Below, piece by piece: positions 40,101 through 47,905 of a stretch of 64,000 bases of DNA (its first letter is position 1; the number at the start of each line of letters is the position of its first letter). A program made the translations under genes and the position numbers. The notes under the pieces were generated by a model. It saw nothing but the letters and a program-made list of their open reading frames with translations, was not told the DNA's origin and did not search any database. The stretch comes from a bacterium. GTDB taxonomy: Bacteria; Fidelibacterota; Marinisomatia; Marinisomatales; TCS55. Where the stretch lies: NCBI GenBank assembly GCA_004321715.1, contig SGYN01000004.1, positions 1 to 64,000 of the forward strand, in the 5' to 3' direction.

Positions 40101-40673
40101 TCCTTTTCAATAAGTCTAGCTGATATAGGCGTAGAACTTGATGGAATAGCAACGGCTATTGAAGATTTTATGAGTATAGATGACTTCATGGAATGTTGTA
40201 TTGATCCAGTTTTGCAGCCCGTAATGGATCTTGCAATGGAAGGAATTGGTTTAGAAGTTCCAGATGTGGGTACTGCTTTCCCAGAGCTAGGAGTAGATTT
40301 ACCGGATATGAATACCAATCTGCTTGCAGCGATGCAGGATTTATATGTAGAACTATTGTCCTTATCGAATCAATTGCAAATTTCCATTGATTATCTTGAT
40401 TTGAATCTAGATATGTTGGCTGATATTCCCTGTCAAGGTGTTCAAGACAAAATTGCAGAATTGTATTCATCACCTGGCGATGATTCTGAATTAGTAGAGC
40501 AAGTAGTGACTAATCTTGCCTTGCGTACAAAAATGGGACAAAAAGCGCAGGAAGTATCGGATCAAATTGATGTTGTTCGTGAATATGTAGCAACAGCAGA
40601 AGGAATTGCACAGGATCCTCTTGCTTGGACATATGGCGAATATATTGCTAGCCGATATACTGGTTGTGATTAA
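37176..40673 (+). CDS. Secreted protein with two PAN/Apple-like domains and Arg/Ser-rich tracts
   Basis: The 1165-residue protein has a good ribosome site (TTGGAGGACG) and signal peptide (ILILFFAGDISAQ). Residues about 105-185 are an Arg/Ser-rich low-complexity tract (SSRSARSSSSSRS), with a shorter second tract near 425-455. Two PAN-like domains lie at about 250-320 (CAQVCLDNIWCDGFYTY) and 490-565 (CAKACLQIQDCDAINFS), each with the CxxxC...C pattern and a later Cys. A helical region follows (about 575-860), then a Cys-rich segment near 868 (CPAGYEEFFVGGCGKCPDG). PAN domains bind proteins or carbohydrates. There is no sorting domain, so the exit route beyond the periplasm is unclear. A strong terminator follows. 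Confidence 0.65.
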   Translation: MFNKSIIAILILFFAGDISAQRRSSKKDESKQSTSVSQAEDFVNQYGFSSKQELGEHLLRQGLTKTAEKTVKNYMNGEKLAGREMTRLKDLLNKYPKGSEGNVSIRSGRKSKEPAQRAARSSRSSQDESTRSSRSARSSSSSRSKESSKRSSRSARSTDDTRRSDSRNDSRRMSSSKRSSKREAVDYPSDYPEILKDAEEEIMPEIEILNLNDDDSSTDQPSSGRVQRSARTEGQGAAEGLSALENFDMVGENKWIQAGRRWMYGDDAACAQVCLDNIWCDGFYTYVSRRGDDICIYADDVDPLRTYNGISLKSYIYVNAGLRQEFREARDEYLQKQRSFNALSHSKRTLEFLSSNHDNDAVASVSAPSSGRRLNREDTDADVPEMPDQVAEAEELIANGEVEEIIMEDDESSVEEDESMDDEGSVSSGRRASSGRKSSSARSSGRVKKESSKRASNSDIGLVGAWGNINWSNVYSKYGWTNAMNFFTNEGYGTWISNGRPIRYMRTRNVQACAKACLQIQDCDAINFSTRWGSCYLMDDVDPIWEHNWYLYSGMTSYAVRNIDEVSMEREMVQINNFMQNVESEEAAVQASIDSYINGGGFVAEYYDAVQAVSAFRSESIEDENAELPPTQEDEGTIDDFTEELDDIIEKATDLHETAQDALSKFAFVETYANKAADLKSVATDVETALQAAKSVPGVLRRTFTVPYNMVAPVDNRMDGVVTQACAVDASLDLPENIIQKVSDVAVEVGEKLGTLGELTANGYGYLSLANDCADETQYTGIADGLRVTRVAYLDKVGSAEEVAEDVDDALDDAITKMDEIIEALDAGLDLSAFDEFLDILTPMQTGLSFINESVEISPWPVSTASIGCPAGYEEFFVGGCGKCPDGFMMTWDPVSAYFCTKSWSEQTSSTRRVEREGGNWWDGFFSFFEDIVTWSTQYFTENHDGYWVGATCPDNMSLINDPVSGEPAFCASSGSFSISLADIGVELDGIATAIEDFMSIDDFMECCIDPVLQPVMDLAMEGIGLEVPDVGTAFPELGVDLPDMNTNLLAAMQDLYVELLSLSNQLQISIDYLDLNLDMLADIPCQGVQDKIAELYSSPGDDSELVEQVVTNLALRTKMGQKAQEVSDQIDVVREYVATAEGIAQDPLAWTYGEYIASRYTGCD

Positions 40674-40700
40674 TATAAGCCAGATAAATAACTAATAGAA

Positions 40701-40730
40701 AAACCCCGCTATTTGCGGGGTTTTTTGTTT
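40701..40730 (+). terminator. Rho-independent terminator
   Basis: AAACCCCGC-TATTT-GCGGGGTTT forms a nine-base stem followed by a T-rich tail. It ends the PAN-domain transcript. Confidence 0.93.
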
Positions 40731-40801
40731 ATAATGATTTAGTTTTAATCAGCTATATTGTACGAAACTAATATAGTTTTCAATAAAAAAGAGGGGGACT
40801 C

Positions 40802-41263
40802 ATGAAACATATTATAAAAATCATGTTTGTTTTCAACATTATGTTCTCAATGCTGAGCGCTGGTGATGTAGAAGACATCAAAAATCAGATTATGAAAAAT
40901 AATGAGTATTTTACTAAAAATAAACGAGGAGCTGATGAATATTCAAAGCTAGGAGCGTTAGAATTCTGGTCAAGCGGTGGATTATTACAAACAGTGGAAT
41001 CTACTGAACGTCCAGAAGAGTATGATATTGCCAATATCGAGCCCAAGCATATTGAAGTTATTGTATTGGTGCCAAAAAAAGCGGCAGTTGCCATGTATTA
41101 TTCGGAAGGTTCACTCAAACCAAAAAATTCCGCAGCAGTTGGGCATTACCTTACACGAGTAACTCGTGCTTATGTAAAAGAAGATGGGCAATGGAGAATT
41201 CGTGCTTCTCATTGGTCGCCAGTTATGGGTGGATCCGGTACAAGCCAGACAAGCTTAGATTAA
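40802..41263 (+). CDS. Small exported NTF2-like (SnoaL/DUF4440-type) protein
   Basis: The 153-residue protein has a signal peptide (MFVFNIMFSMLSAG) and a strong ribosome site (AGAGGGGG). The body fits the NTF2-like fold used by SnoaL/DUF4440 proteins, including the C-terminal strand TRAYVKEDGQWRIRASHWSPV. Such proteins bind small ligands or act as small enzymes; no active-site residues can be assigned. It stands alone between two terminators, so it is its own transcription unit. Confidence 0.6.
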   Translation: MKHIIKIMFVFNIMFSMLSAGDVEDIKNQIMKNNEYFTKNKRGADEYSKLGALEFWSSGGLLQTVESTERPEEYDIANIEPKHIEVIVLVPKKAAVAMYYSEGSLKPKNSAAVGHYLTRVTRAYVKEDGQWRIRASHWSPVMGGSGTSQTSLD

Positions 41264-41285
41264 TTTTTAAAATAATTATCTCTTT

Positions 41286-41316
41286 AAAAACCCTCAATGT
41301 TTCATTGGGGGTTTTT
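41286..41316. terminator. Bidirectional terminator
   Basis: AAAAACCCTCAATG-TTT-CATTGGGGGTTTTT is a 14-base stem with one T-G pair and A/T runs at both sides. It can end both the plus-strand NTF2-like gene and the minus-strand propeller operon that converge here. Confidence 0.9.
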
Positions 41317-41317
41317 A

Positions 41318-42367
41318 TCAATTGTATATTTCAATCCTTTGAAGATCAAATGGGTAATTATTATATGGTTCAAAGGAATCATTATCTCCAGGAGTATTCA
41401 CTAATATATAGATATAAGAAGATGTTTGATCGATAACCATACATTTTTCTTTCAAATTTCCAGCTGCTAAATAGTAATTCTTTTCTAATTTTGTCTGCGC
41501 ATCAAATTCAATAATAAATACACCATTTTCATCTGCATCCTGTGGTGCAATAAAGATTCTTTCATTATTTGTATCTACAACCACACCGAGCCCTGGTGAT
41601 CCAACTTGATACTTACCGGCGAATGTTAATGTGCTTGCATTATATGAATATATACTTCTAATACTTTCGCTATCTTCTTTATTATTAAGACATACATATA
41701 GTATATCATCATTAATAATAAAATGATTAATTGTAGCAGAAAAACCAAATGGGTCTGCTACATATGGAGATAATGAAGCTTGATTGTTTGATATATGATA
41801 CTTTTTTATTGAGGAAGAAGAGGCTACGTATGCTATAGTATCTTCTTGATCAATGAGTAATTCTCCATTAAGTATTGATTGACTCAATTCAGTTTCTGAG
41901 TCGATATCATATGTAATAACCGTTGGATCTGTAGTAGAGGATAAGAGCAATCGATTAGAATTAACATATACAATATCATTCATATTCATCAAGGATACTG
42001 ATATAATGGTGGAAATAGTAAAATCTTCCATGGAGATAAGGTATACGTTGCTTTCACCTTCCATGGCAACAGCTATATGCGATTTATCAGGGGATATATC
42101 CATTGCAACTGGATGAGATCCTACTATCAGTTCATTCATAATCTTCATAGTACCCTGTGTGGAAATCTTAATCATTGAATTATTATTATAATCACATAAG
42201 TACAGAAAGTTATTATTTGGTCCCATCATCATATCGGATATAGTTCTTCCCATTGGCAACATATCAAAATCGTTTATTTGAAAGTATATGTCTGGCTGTT
42301 CCGTATCTTCGTAGAGTCCACAAGATAAAAAAATGATTAAACTAATTATGGTACAATTTTTTATCAT
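41318..42367 (-). CDS. YncE-like beta-propeller lipoprotein
   Basis: The 349-residue protein has a lipobox (LIIFLSCGLYE). The blades recall the 40-residue YVTN/YncE pattern: GSHPVAMDISPDKSHIAVAM, NVYLISMEDFTISTIISV and NERIFIAPQDADENG. It should be a surface or periplasmic lipoprotein with a protein- or ligand-binding propeller. Its ATG overlaps the upstream barrel gene's TGA (ATGA), and the upstream operon starts with a thioredoxin-like gene. The stop is TGA followed directly by TAA. Its role with the barrel is unknown. Confidence 0.7.
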   Translation of the reverse strand: MIKNCTIISLIIFLSCGLYEDTEQPDIYFQINDFDMLPMGRTISDMMMGPNNNFLYLCDYNNNSMIKISTQGTMKIMNELIVGSHPVAMDISPDKSHIAVAMEGESNVYLISMEDFTISTIISVSLMNMNDIVYVNSNRLLLSSTTDPTVITYDIDSETELSQSILNGELLIDQEDTIAYVASSSSIKKYHISNNQASLSPYVADPFGFSATINHFIINDDILYVCLNNKEDSESIRSIYSYNASTLTFAGKYQVGSPGLGVVVDTNNERIFIAPQDADENGVFIIEFDAQTKLEKNYYLAAGNLKEKCMVIDQTSSYIYILVNTPGDNDSFEPYNNYPFDLQRIEIYN

Positions 42368-43323
42368 AATGTGAATCGGTATAATGTTCCTATTTGGATG
42401 GAATTACTGGAGGTGAGTTGACTTTCATTCAAATTTTGATGGATGGGATTCTGCATTATTAATTCTAAATCAAAATCATCGGTGAGTTTTATACCCAGCT
42501 TTGCACTGATATAAATACTTTCACCTCCACGATCTCGTGCTATTTTTCCATATTCATATGTATCTCTGGATGAAAGAAGATAATACAATTGAATTCCTCC
42601 AAAAAAATAGTCAGAACCGATAAAATCAACATTTGCTAATCCATGGAGCTCATTACCATATTTATATCCATAAATATTTTCTCGAGCAGATATTCGAGTA
42701 AATAGACCGGATGATACCATGAATGACCCAAATGCTTCATTGGTGTATATAGAAAATATTGGGTCAATACTTCCGGATCCTACTTGCAGATTATCGTTAA
42801 TACGTTCATCGTAGATATCTTTTGAATTAATTTTCCCATTGGCTAATTTTAATCCGCTTCCAACTAATATAGGAAACCGACCATTGAATAGATCAAATTG
42901 ATAATTCATTTGAACAATAATATCCCCAATACCGTATGATTCTCTCGAGTATAATCCACCTTCATATTGATTATGATATTGACCTCTAAATAATACTTTT
43001 TCATTTAAGATATACCGATAGGGAATAAACGTTGAAACGGAAATTTTATCCGTAATTCCTGCACTCACAATGAGCGTTGTGGTACTATTATCCGTACGTT
43101 CTTTATTATAATTTGGGATTGAATTTGTCCCGTAGATGGGATTGGACAAATATTCATGCTGATAAGCAATACCTAATGAAATTTGGTTTTCTAAGGCTTT
43201 ACTGTATTGTAATAAACTCCCACCTGGGAGTATTGGTCGTCTTCAGCTAATCCCGCCTTGGGCATACGCTGCCTGGGAAAGAATTAAAATAAAAAATGAA
43301 ATAATGGTAATTCGGTAGTACAA
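42364..43323 (-). CDS. Outer-membrane barrel-like protein with in-frame TGA at codon 27 (candidate selenoprotein or nonsense mutation)
   Basis: The track starts this gene at a TTG (43149), but the frame continues upstream through ISLGIAYQHEY and LPGGSLLQ to a single TGA at 43243-43245. Before that TGA, still in frame, is a signal peptide (YYRITIISFFILILSQAAYAQ) opened by a TTG at 43323, two bases after the thioredoxin gene's stop. The full reading gives 319 residues with beta-barrel strands to a C-terminal phenylalanine-leucine end (YRFTL), as in outer-membrane proteins. A perfect hairpin follows the TGA. Either the TGA is read as selenocysteine or a Cys/Trp codon has mutated. TGA is a normal stop in neighbouring genes, so genome-wide recoding is unlikely. 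Confidence 0.6.
43216..43231 (-). promoter_or_regulatory. SECIS-like hairpin downstream of the in-frame TGA
   Basis: On the minus strand, ACTCCC-AGGT-GGGAGT forms a six-base perfect stem with a four-base loop, starting 11 bases after the TGA. The TGA-to-loop distance is 17 bases and the loop's second base is G. As I recall the published bacterial SECIS model, it asks for 16-37 bases and a G in the first two loop positions. The stem also encodes LPGGS, so the hairpin could be accidental. Confidence 0.4.
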
Positions 43324-43324
43324 T

Positions 43325-43783
43325 TTATGAATGCAGTTTATTTAATAATTTTTTATAGAATCGTTTTGACTTATATCCATTGAATAGAATTTTATTATTT
43401 TTATCCATTATTACAATAGTTGGAGTTGCTGATACATTGAATGTGCTAAATATTGACCCGGAATAATCTATGTATGTATTCATATTGTAATCTTTATTAG
43501 AAAAGTAGTCGATTACACTGTTGGCTGGAGATGCATACGATAATGGTATAAATTGAACATCAGGATACTCTTTACTTAAATCAATGATTTTTGGTGTTTC
43601 TCTTTTGCATGTTTCACACCAAGTGGCCCAGAAATACATAATGGTTGCTCGATCATTAGTAATTATTTCTGATAATAATAGAGTGTCTTGATTGGTGGTA
43701 ATGACTTTAGAAACCCCTAGATCTTTCCCGGAAATAAGTCCAAAAGGTAAAATAAATAGTAATAAATATATTTTTATCATCAT
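43325..43783 (-). CDS. TlpA/ResA-like thioredoxin-fold protein
   Basis: The 152-residue protein has a signal peptide (IYLLLFILPFGLISG) and a thioredoxin fold. The active site is WATWCETCKRE near residue 56 and the cis-proline segment is VSATPTIVIMD near 122. It should be a periplasmic thiol-disulfide oxidoreductase. It is the first gene of an operon with the TGA-containing barrel, only one base away, and the propeller lipoprotein. A reductase beside a possible selenocysteine or cysteine-bearing barrel suggests they share a redox step; this is inference. Confidence 0.85.
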   Translation of the reverse strand: MMIKIYLLLFILPFGLISGKDLGVSKVITTNQDTLLLSEIITNDRATIMYFWATWCETCKRETPKIIDLSKEYPDVQFIPLSYASPANSVIDYFSNKDYNMNTYIDYSGSIFSTFNVSATPTIVIMDKNNKILFNGYKSKRFYKKLLNKLHS

Positions 43784-43891
43784 TGATTAAATTATATTGA
43801 AATATTATTGATTTTATAATTTACTATGCCACTATATTTTTAACCACATTTATAGAATATGAAAAATATTCAATAGTAATTTAGAGGCCCT

Positions 43892-45658
43892 ATGAAACAT
43901 GTAAATCATCTATCAATCCTTGGTGTATTTGGATTTATCTATGGACAGGTTCAATTCACGGATGTTACAGATATGAGCGGTATGAGTTATGGTATACGAG
44001 GAGAAGGAGTATGTATTTTTGATTATAATAACGATGGATTAGAGGATGTGTTTATTTGCGATAACAATACAGGATCCAATGTACTATTTAAAAATATTGG
44101 AAATATGGACTTTGAAGAAGTGTCCTTTGCAGCAGGAATCACAACGTCATCACCGACACGATTACCTCTAGCAGCAGATTATAATAACGATGGCTGTCTG
44201 GATCTTTTTATCGGAGCATTAAGTGGTAATAGCTTCCTATATAAAAATAATTGCGATGGCAGTTTTACGGATGTAACAACTCAATCCGGTATTGTCACAG
44301 ATGGTGGAATACGCGGAGGCGCCTGGAGCGATGTAAATAAGGATGGTTTTGTTGATTTATATGTAGGTAGGTTATTGGAAAATAACTATTTATTTCAAAA
44401 TAATGGTGATGGAACCTTTATAAATGTTGCACAAAACATGAATGCAAGCGGTCCCCAAAGTAACGGTCTTGTCATGGGCTTATCGTTTGTGGATTATGAT
44501 AATGATGGAGATGACGACATCTTTATTACGCAGGATGGGAATCTAGGAAATATTTTGCTACGAAAAGAAGATGCAGGAATGTTTATTGATATATCGAACT
44601 CCAGCAATGTAAATCTTCCGGTAATGGGAATGGGGGTTGCAGTTGGAGATTATAATCGGGATGGGTATTTTGATATTTATACCTCGAATCTCTATGAGAA
44701 TTCATTATTAAAAAATTCACCAGAAGGTATTTTTAATGATGTTGCTGATTCAGCTGGCGTAGGAGATATAGCAGGGAGCATGGCCTGGGGCACATTTTTC
44801 TTTGATGCAGATAATGATGGTTGGCTTGATATATTTAATAATAATGAATCTGGATTTGGTAATGTGCCAAATTCGTTCTTTTTAAACCAAGGTAATGGCA
44901 CCTTTGCGGATGCTAGTGTTTCAGCTGGATTGCAAAGTTTTAATAATGGTTTTGGTTCAGCTTATGGAGATTTGGACAATGATGGAGATTTGGATATTAT
45001 AGCAGCAGGACATCCATCATCCGATGGATCTATATTGGTGTATAGAAATGATTCACCCACACAGAATTGGGTACAGTTTCAGCTTAATGGTGATGGTGGT
45101 CTGGACAATAATTCCGATCGCTATGCAATTGGTGCAAAACTCATACTTTACACTGCATCTGGGGAACAAATGAGCGCTGTATTTGCAGGTAATGGATATT
45201 GCTCGCAAAATACTTTAATTCAGCATTTTGGTCTAGGATCAGATGCCACTATTGATTCGTTAATAGTATATTGGCCAAATATTACAGAAAAATATGTATA
45301 TGATATTTCTCAAATTAATCAACGCTATTTACTCATACGTGGTGCTGTAGAAGTTTTTCCACTTTCTGTTCATAGCAATACAACTCCTAATAACTATCGC
45401 ATGATGGATATTTATCCCAACCCTTTTAATCATTCAACAACTATTGCAATACACTCCGATAATCAACATAAAACACCTTATTCAATTAATATTTACGATG
45501 CCTTAGGTCGATTAGTAGAAACACTAATCGACAATAGAATGATCACCGGTAAGAAGGATATACAATGGAATGCAACTAGTCAAACTAGTGGAATATATTT
45601 TATTCATCTTCGAACAGATTTCGATTATGAGATAAAAAAAGTACTATTGCTTAAGTAA
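43892..45658 (+). CDS. FG-GAP/VCBS-repeat protein with ASPIC/UnbV domain and sorting domain
   Basis: The 588-residue protein begins with a hydrophobic signal segment and has about seven FG-GAP/VCBS repeats, each with a calcium-loop core of the type DYNNDGxxDxF (DYNNDGLEDVF, DYNNDGCLDLF, DYDNDGDDDIF, DLDNDGDLDII). Residues about 390-480 are the ASPIC/UnbV domain (YAIGAKLILYTASGEQ and FGLGSDATIDSLIVYWPN). The sorting domain begins near 505 (IYPNPFNHSTT). The layout matches CRTAC1-like secreted propellers, likely calcium-stabilised and adhesive. TAGAGG precedes the ATG. Confidence 0.85.
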   Translation: MKHVNHLSILGVFGFIYGQVQFTDVTDMSGMSYGIRGEGVCIFDYNNDGLEDVFICDNNTGSNVLFKNIGNMDFEEVSFAAGITTSSPTRLPLAADYNNDGCLDLFIGALSGNSFLYKNNCDGSFTDVTTQSGIVTDGGIRGGAWSDVNKDGFVDLYVGRLLENNYLFQNNGDGTFINVAQNMNASGPQSNGLVMGLSFVDYDNDGDDDIFITQDGNLGNILLRKEDAGMFIDISNSSNVNLPVMGMGVAVGDYNRDGYFDIYTSNLYENSLLKNSPEGIFNDVADSAGVGDIAGSMAWGTFFFDADNDGWLDIFNNNESGFGNVPNSFFLNQGNGTFADASVSAGLQSFNNGFGSAYGDLDNDGDLDIIAAGHPSSDGSILVYRNDSPTQNWVQFQLNGDGGLDNNSDRYAIGAKLILYTASGEQMSAVFAGNGYCSQNTLIQHFGLGSDATIDSLIVYWPNITEKYVYDISQINQRYLLIRGAVEVFPLSVHSNTTPNNYRMMDIYPNPFNHSTTIAIHSDNQHKTPYSINIYDALGRLVETLIDNRMITGKKDIQWNATSQTSGIYFIHLRTDFDYEIKKVLLLK

Positions 45659-45684
45659 TGTAATGGTGTATTAATCCATTACAT
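45658..45684. terminator. Hairpin at the convergent gene ends
   Basis: ATGTAATGG-N9-CCATTACAT is a perfect nine-base inverted repeat between the stop of the UnbV-domain gene and the end of the GH97 gene; it overlaps the last GH97 codons. There is no T-run, so terminator function is uncertain. Confidence 0.35.
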
Positions 45685-47811
45685 GGGAGAGAAGCGAATG
45701 GCCTGTCCACCTCCCGGCATAAGAGATAATTTGTATAGATCATTTTTTTCAACCACAATAGATTCAATTACAACTTCTTCTGGATTAGCTTGCCACCCAC
45801 CATTTGTTGGATCTTTATAGATGGTGGCTTGATATTGAACTCCGGAATCAAGAAAAGAAAGATCAATCTTTAGATCCCTACCTTTTTCGTTGGTAATGCT
45901 TCCTAAATACCAGTCATTGCTATGGATATCTTTTCTTACAGTAGTAATATATTGACCAATTTCTCCATTTAAGATTTCTGTTTTTTCCCAATCAGTTGGT
46001 ACATCCAGAATGAATTGAAATGCTGGATGATCTGTATAATTTTCTGGGAGGTCTGCAGCCATCTGTACCGGGGCATAAACAACAATATACAATGCTAATT
46101 CTTTTGATATGGTGCTTGGGATATAGTGGTTCGTATTAATTGTCCGGTCATCAGGACTATTATACCGATATTCTTTAATATTAAATATTCCAGGAGTGTA
46201 GTCCATCGGGCTAGATAATAAACGTGTAAAAGGGAGAATGGTTGTGTGGTTCGGTTTGTTATTGTCTTTTGTAGACATAAATCCATTGAATTCTTGTCCT
46301 TTTGCACCTTCTCTAGATAAAATATTTGGATAAGTACGTCGGATCCCAGTATCCTTGATCGGCTCATGTGGAACCAGACTTACCTGATACTTTGCTGCTG
46401 TTTCAATAACTTTCCGAAAATGTTCTACCATATATTGCCCATGATGCCATTCTTTGTAGACGTTTCCATCGGCACCGGTTCTACTAATGTTTTGACTAAC
46501 ATCATTGACATATCCTGTTTTAATAACTCGTATATCATTTCGTTGTGCATAAGCAAAGGCACTATCTAATTGCGATTCGTAATTCTGTATTTGACCACCC
46601 GTTTCATGATGTCCAACGATTCGAATATTTTTCTTTCGTGCGTATTCCTTTACTTCTTTAGAATCAAAATCTGGATGGCTATGATAAAAATCAAATGCTT
46701 CGCCATCACCGGAACAACACCAGTTTACATCCCAACCGGTATTCCATCCTTCCACTAAAACGCCCGTAAATCCGTATTTAGAACCAAAGTCGATATAATC
46801 CTTTACTTTTTGTGTTTTCGCTCCATGATGAGCTCCTGATCCCCATGTAGATTGATTCGTACCAATCATCTCCCACCAAATACCAATATACTTCCCAGGT
46901 TCGATCCAATCTGTATTTGACAGCTTGTTTGGTTCATTCAGATTTAAAGTAAGAGTAGACATCGCTAATTCAGCTGGATTGTTTCCAACTATAATCGTTC
47001 TCCAGGGTGATTGAAAGGGAAGTGTTGCATACACTTTTGTGCCATCGGACCAGGGGATAAGGTCGCATTCCATCTTACTGGTACCATTTGCTTGTAGAGT
47101 CATGCTAGAATAATTGGTAAGATTTGCTTCATGGATGGCAATGCAAATACCATCGTTTCGTTGTACGGTGAACGGGGTATGAACTGCTTCTGGACCTAAG
47201 CGTGGACCAGTTAAATCTTCAACTAACTTAGAATATGTATCACGGGATATATCACTTATAAGAGTATTGGCATACAAAAATTCAAATCGACGATATGAAT
47301 AGGCCGGGATCCACCAAGATTGCGAGTCCTCTGAAAAATTAAATTCTGTTAGTTCATCAAGTATTTTAAAATTGTTCAGTTCCTTTTGCTCGGGAAGTTC
47401 ATAGCGAAAACCCAAGCCATCATTAAATAATCGAAAACGAATAACCATCTCCATTTGACTAGTTATGGACGATAGATAAATGGCTAATTCATTATGATTA
47501 TCTGTGATGTGTTTTTGTTCTCCCCAGACTTGTGTCCATGTTTCATTTTTGTTTGAACGTTGTACTTTTTTAACGGTTAAATCATCCGATAAATCAAATT
47601 GATCGGTTAAGATCCCCAATAGAGACTTTTCAATTAAAAGCTGATTGTTTTTCTTCAGCGAATAAGAAATATTCTGTTCATTTGAATGGAATGTGAAGGA
47701 AAGGGTTTCATCGGGAGACAAGAGATAATGATCTCTGTTTAGATCATTATATACACACGAAATTGAAAACACAAGCAATGCGCAAAGTAATGGATACTGG
47801 AACACCTTCAT
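45679..47811 (-). CDS. Glycoside hydrolase family 97 alpha-glucosidase-like lipoprotein
   Basis: The 710-residue protein has a lipobox (LLVFSISCVYN) and the three-part GH97 layout: N-terminal beta-sandwich, TIM barrel (about 300-560) and C-terminal sandwich. The family motifs are clear: WWEMIGTNQSTWGSG, EGWNTGW, IVGHHETGG, VSLVPHEPIKDTGIRRTYPN and SREGAKGQEFNG. The glutamates in HHET, HEP and GQE match the catalytic set of inverting members such as SusB, so an inverting alpha-glucosidase is likely. GH97 enzymes release glucose from starch oligosaccharides. Its place beside two GH13 amylases and a TonB receptor supports an alpha-glucan role. A terminator separates it from the upstream gene, so it has its own promoter. 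Confidence 0.9.
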   Translation of the reverse strand: MKVFQYPLLCALLVFSISCVYNDLNRDHYLLSPDETLSFTFHSNEQNISYSLKKNNQLLIEKSLLGILTDQFDLSDDLTVKKVQRSNKNETWTQVWGEQKHITDNHNELAIYLSSITSQMEMVIRFRLFNDGLGFRYELPEQKELNNFKILDELTEFNFSEDSQSWWIPAYSYRRFEFLYANTLISDISRDTYSKLVEDLTGPRLGPEAVHTPFTVQRNDGICIAIHEANLTNYSSMTLQANGTSKMECDLIPWSDGTKVYATLPFQSPWRTIIVGNNPAELAMSTLTLNLNEPNKLSNTDWIEPGKYIGIWWEMIGTNQSTWGSGAHHGAKTQKVKDYIDFGSKYGFTGVLVEGWNTGWDVNWCCSGDGEAFDFYHSHPDFDSKEVKEYARKKNIRIVGHHETGGQIQNYESQLDSAFAYAQRNDIRVIKTGYVNDVSQNISRTGADGNVYKEWHHGQYMVEHFRKVIETAAKYQVSLVPHEPIKDTGIRRTYPNILSREGAKGQEFNGFMSTKDNNKPNHTTILPFTRLLSSPMDYTPGIFNIKEYRYNSPDDRTINTNHYIPSTISKELALYIVVYAPVQMAADLPENYTDHPAFQFILDVPTDWEKTEILNGEIGQYITTVRKDIHSNDWYLGSITNEKGRDLKIDLSFLDSGVQYQATIYKDPTNGGWQANPEEVVIESIVVEKNDLYKLSLMPGGGQAIRFSPM

Positions 47812-47855
47812 AAATTTCCTATAGTTGATTAAAAGAATAATTATTACCCTAATAC

Positions 47856-47886
47856 AAAAAGGGGCTCAATAATGAACCCCTTTTTA
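47856..47886. terminator. Bidirectional-type terminator upstream of GH97
   Basis: AAAAAGGGG...CCCCTTTTT is a nine-base stem, with a further three pairs beyond one mismatch. On the minus strand it follows the stop of the repeat protein at 47906 and is a normal terminator for that gene. Confidence 0.9.
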
Positions 47887-47905
47887 TACTCATAAATATG
47901 GTTGG

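Noticed and set aside
43147-43149. TTG at 43149 as the true start of the barrel gene
   Set aside because: The barrel-like sequence continues upstream in frame to the TGA, and a signal peptide lies beyond it; a start here would leave an exported protein without a signal.
42364-43323. Genome-wide reassignment of TGA to an amino acid
   Set aside because: TGA ends several intact genes here, including ATGA overlaps at 42364, 52017 and 59925, so it is a normal stop.
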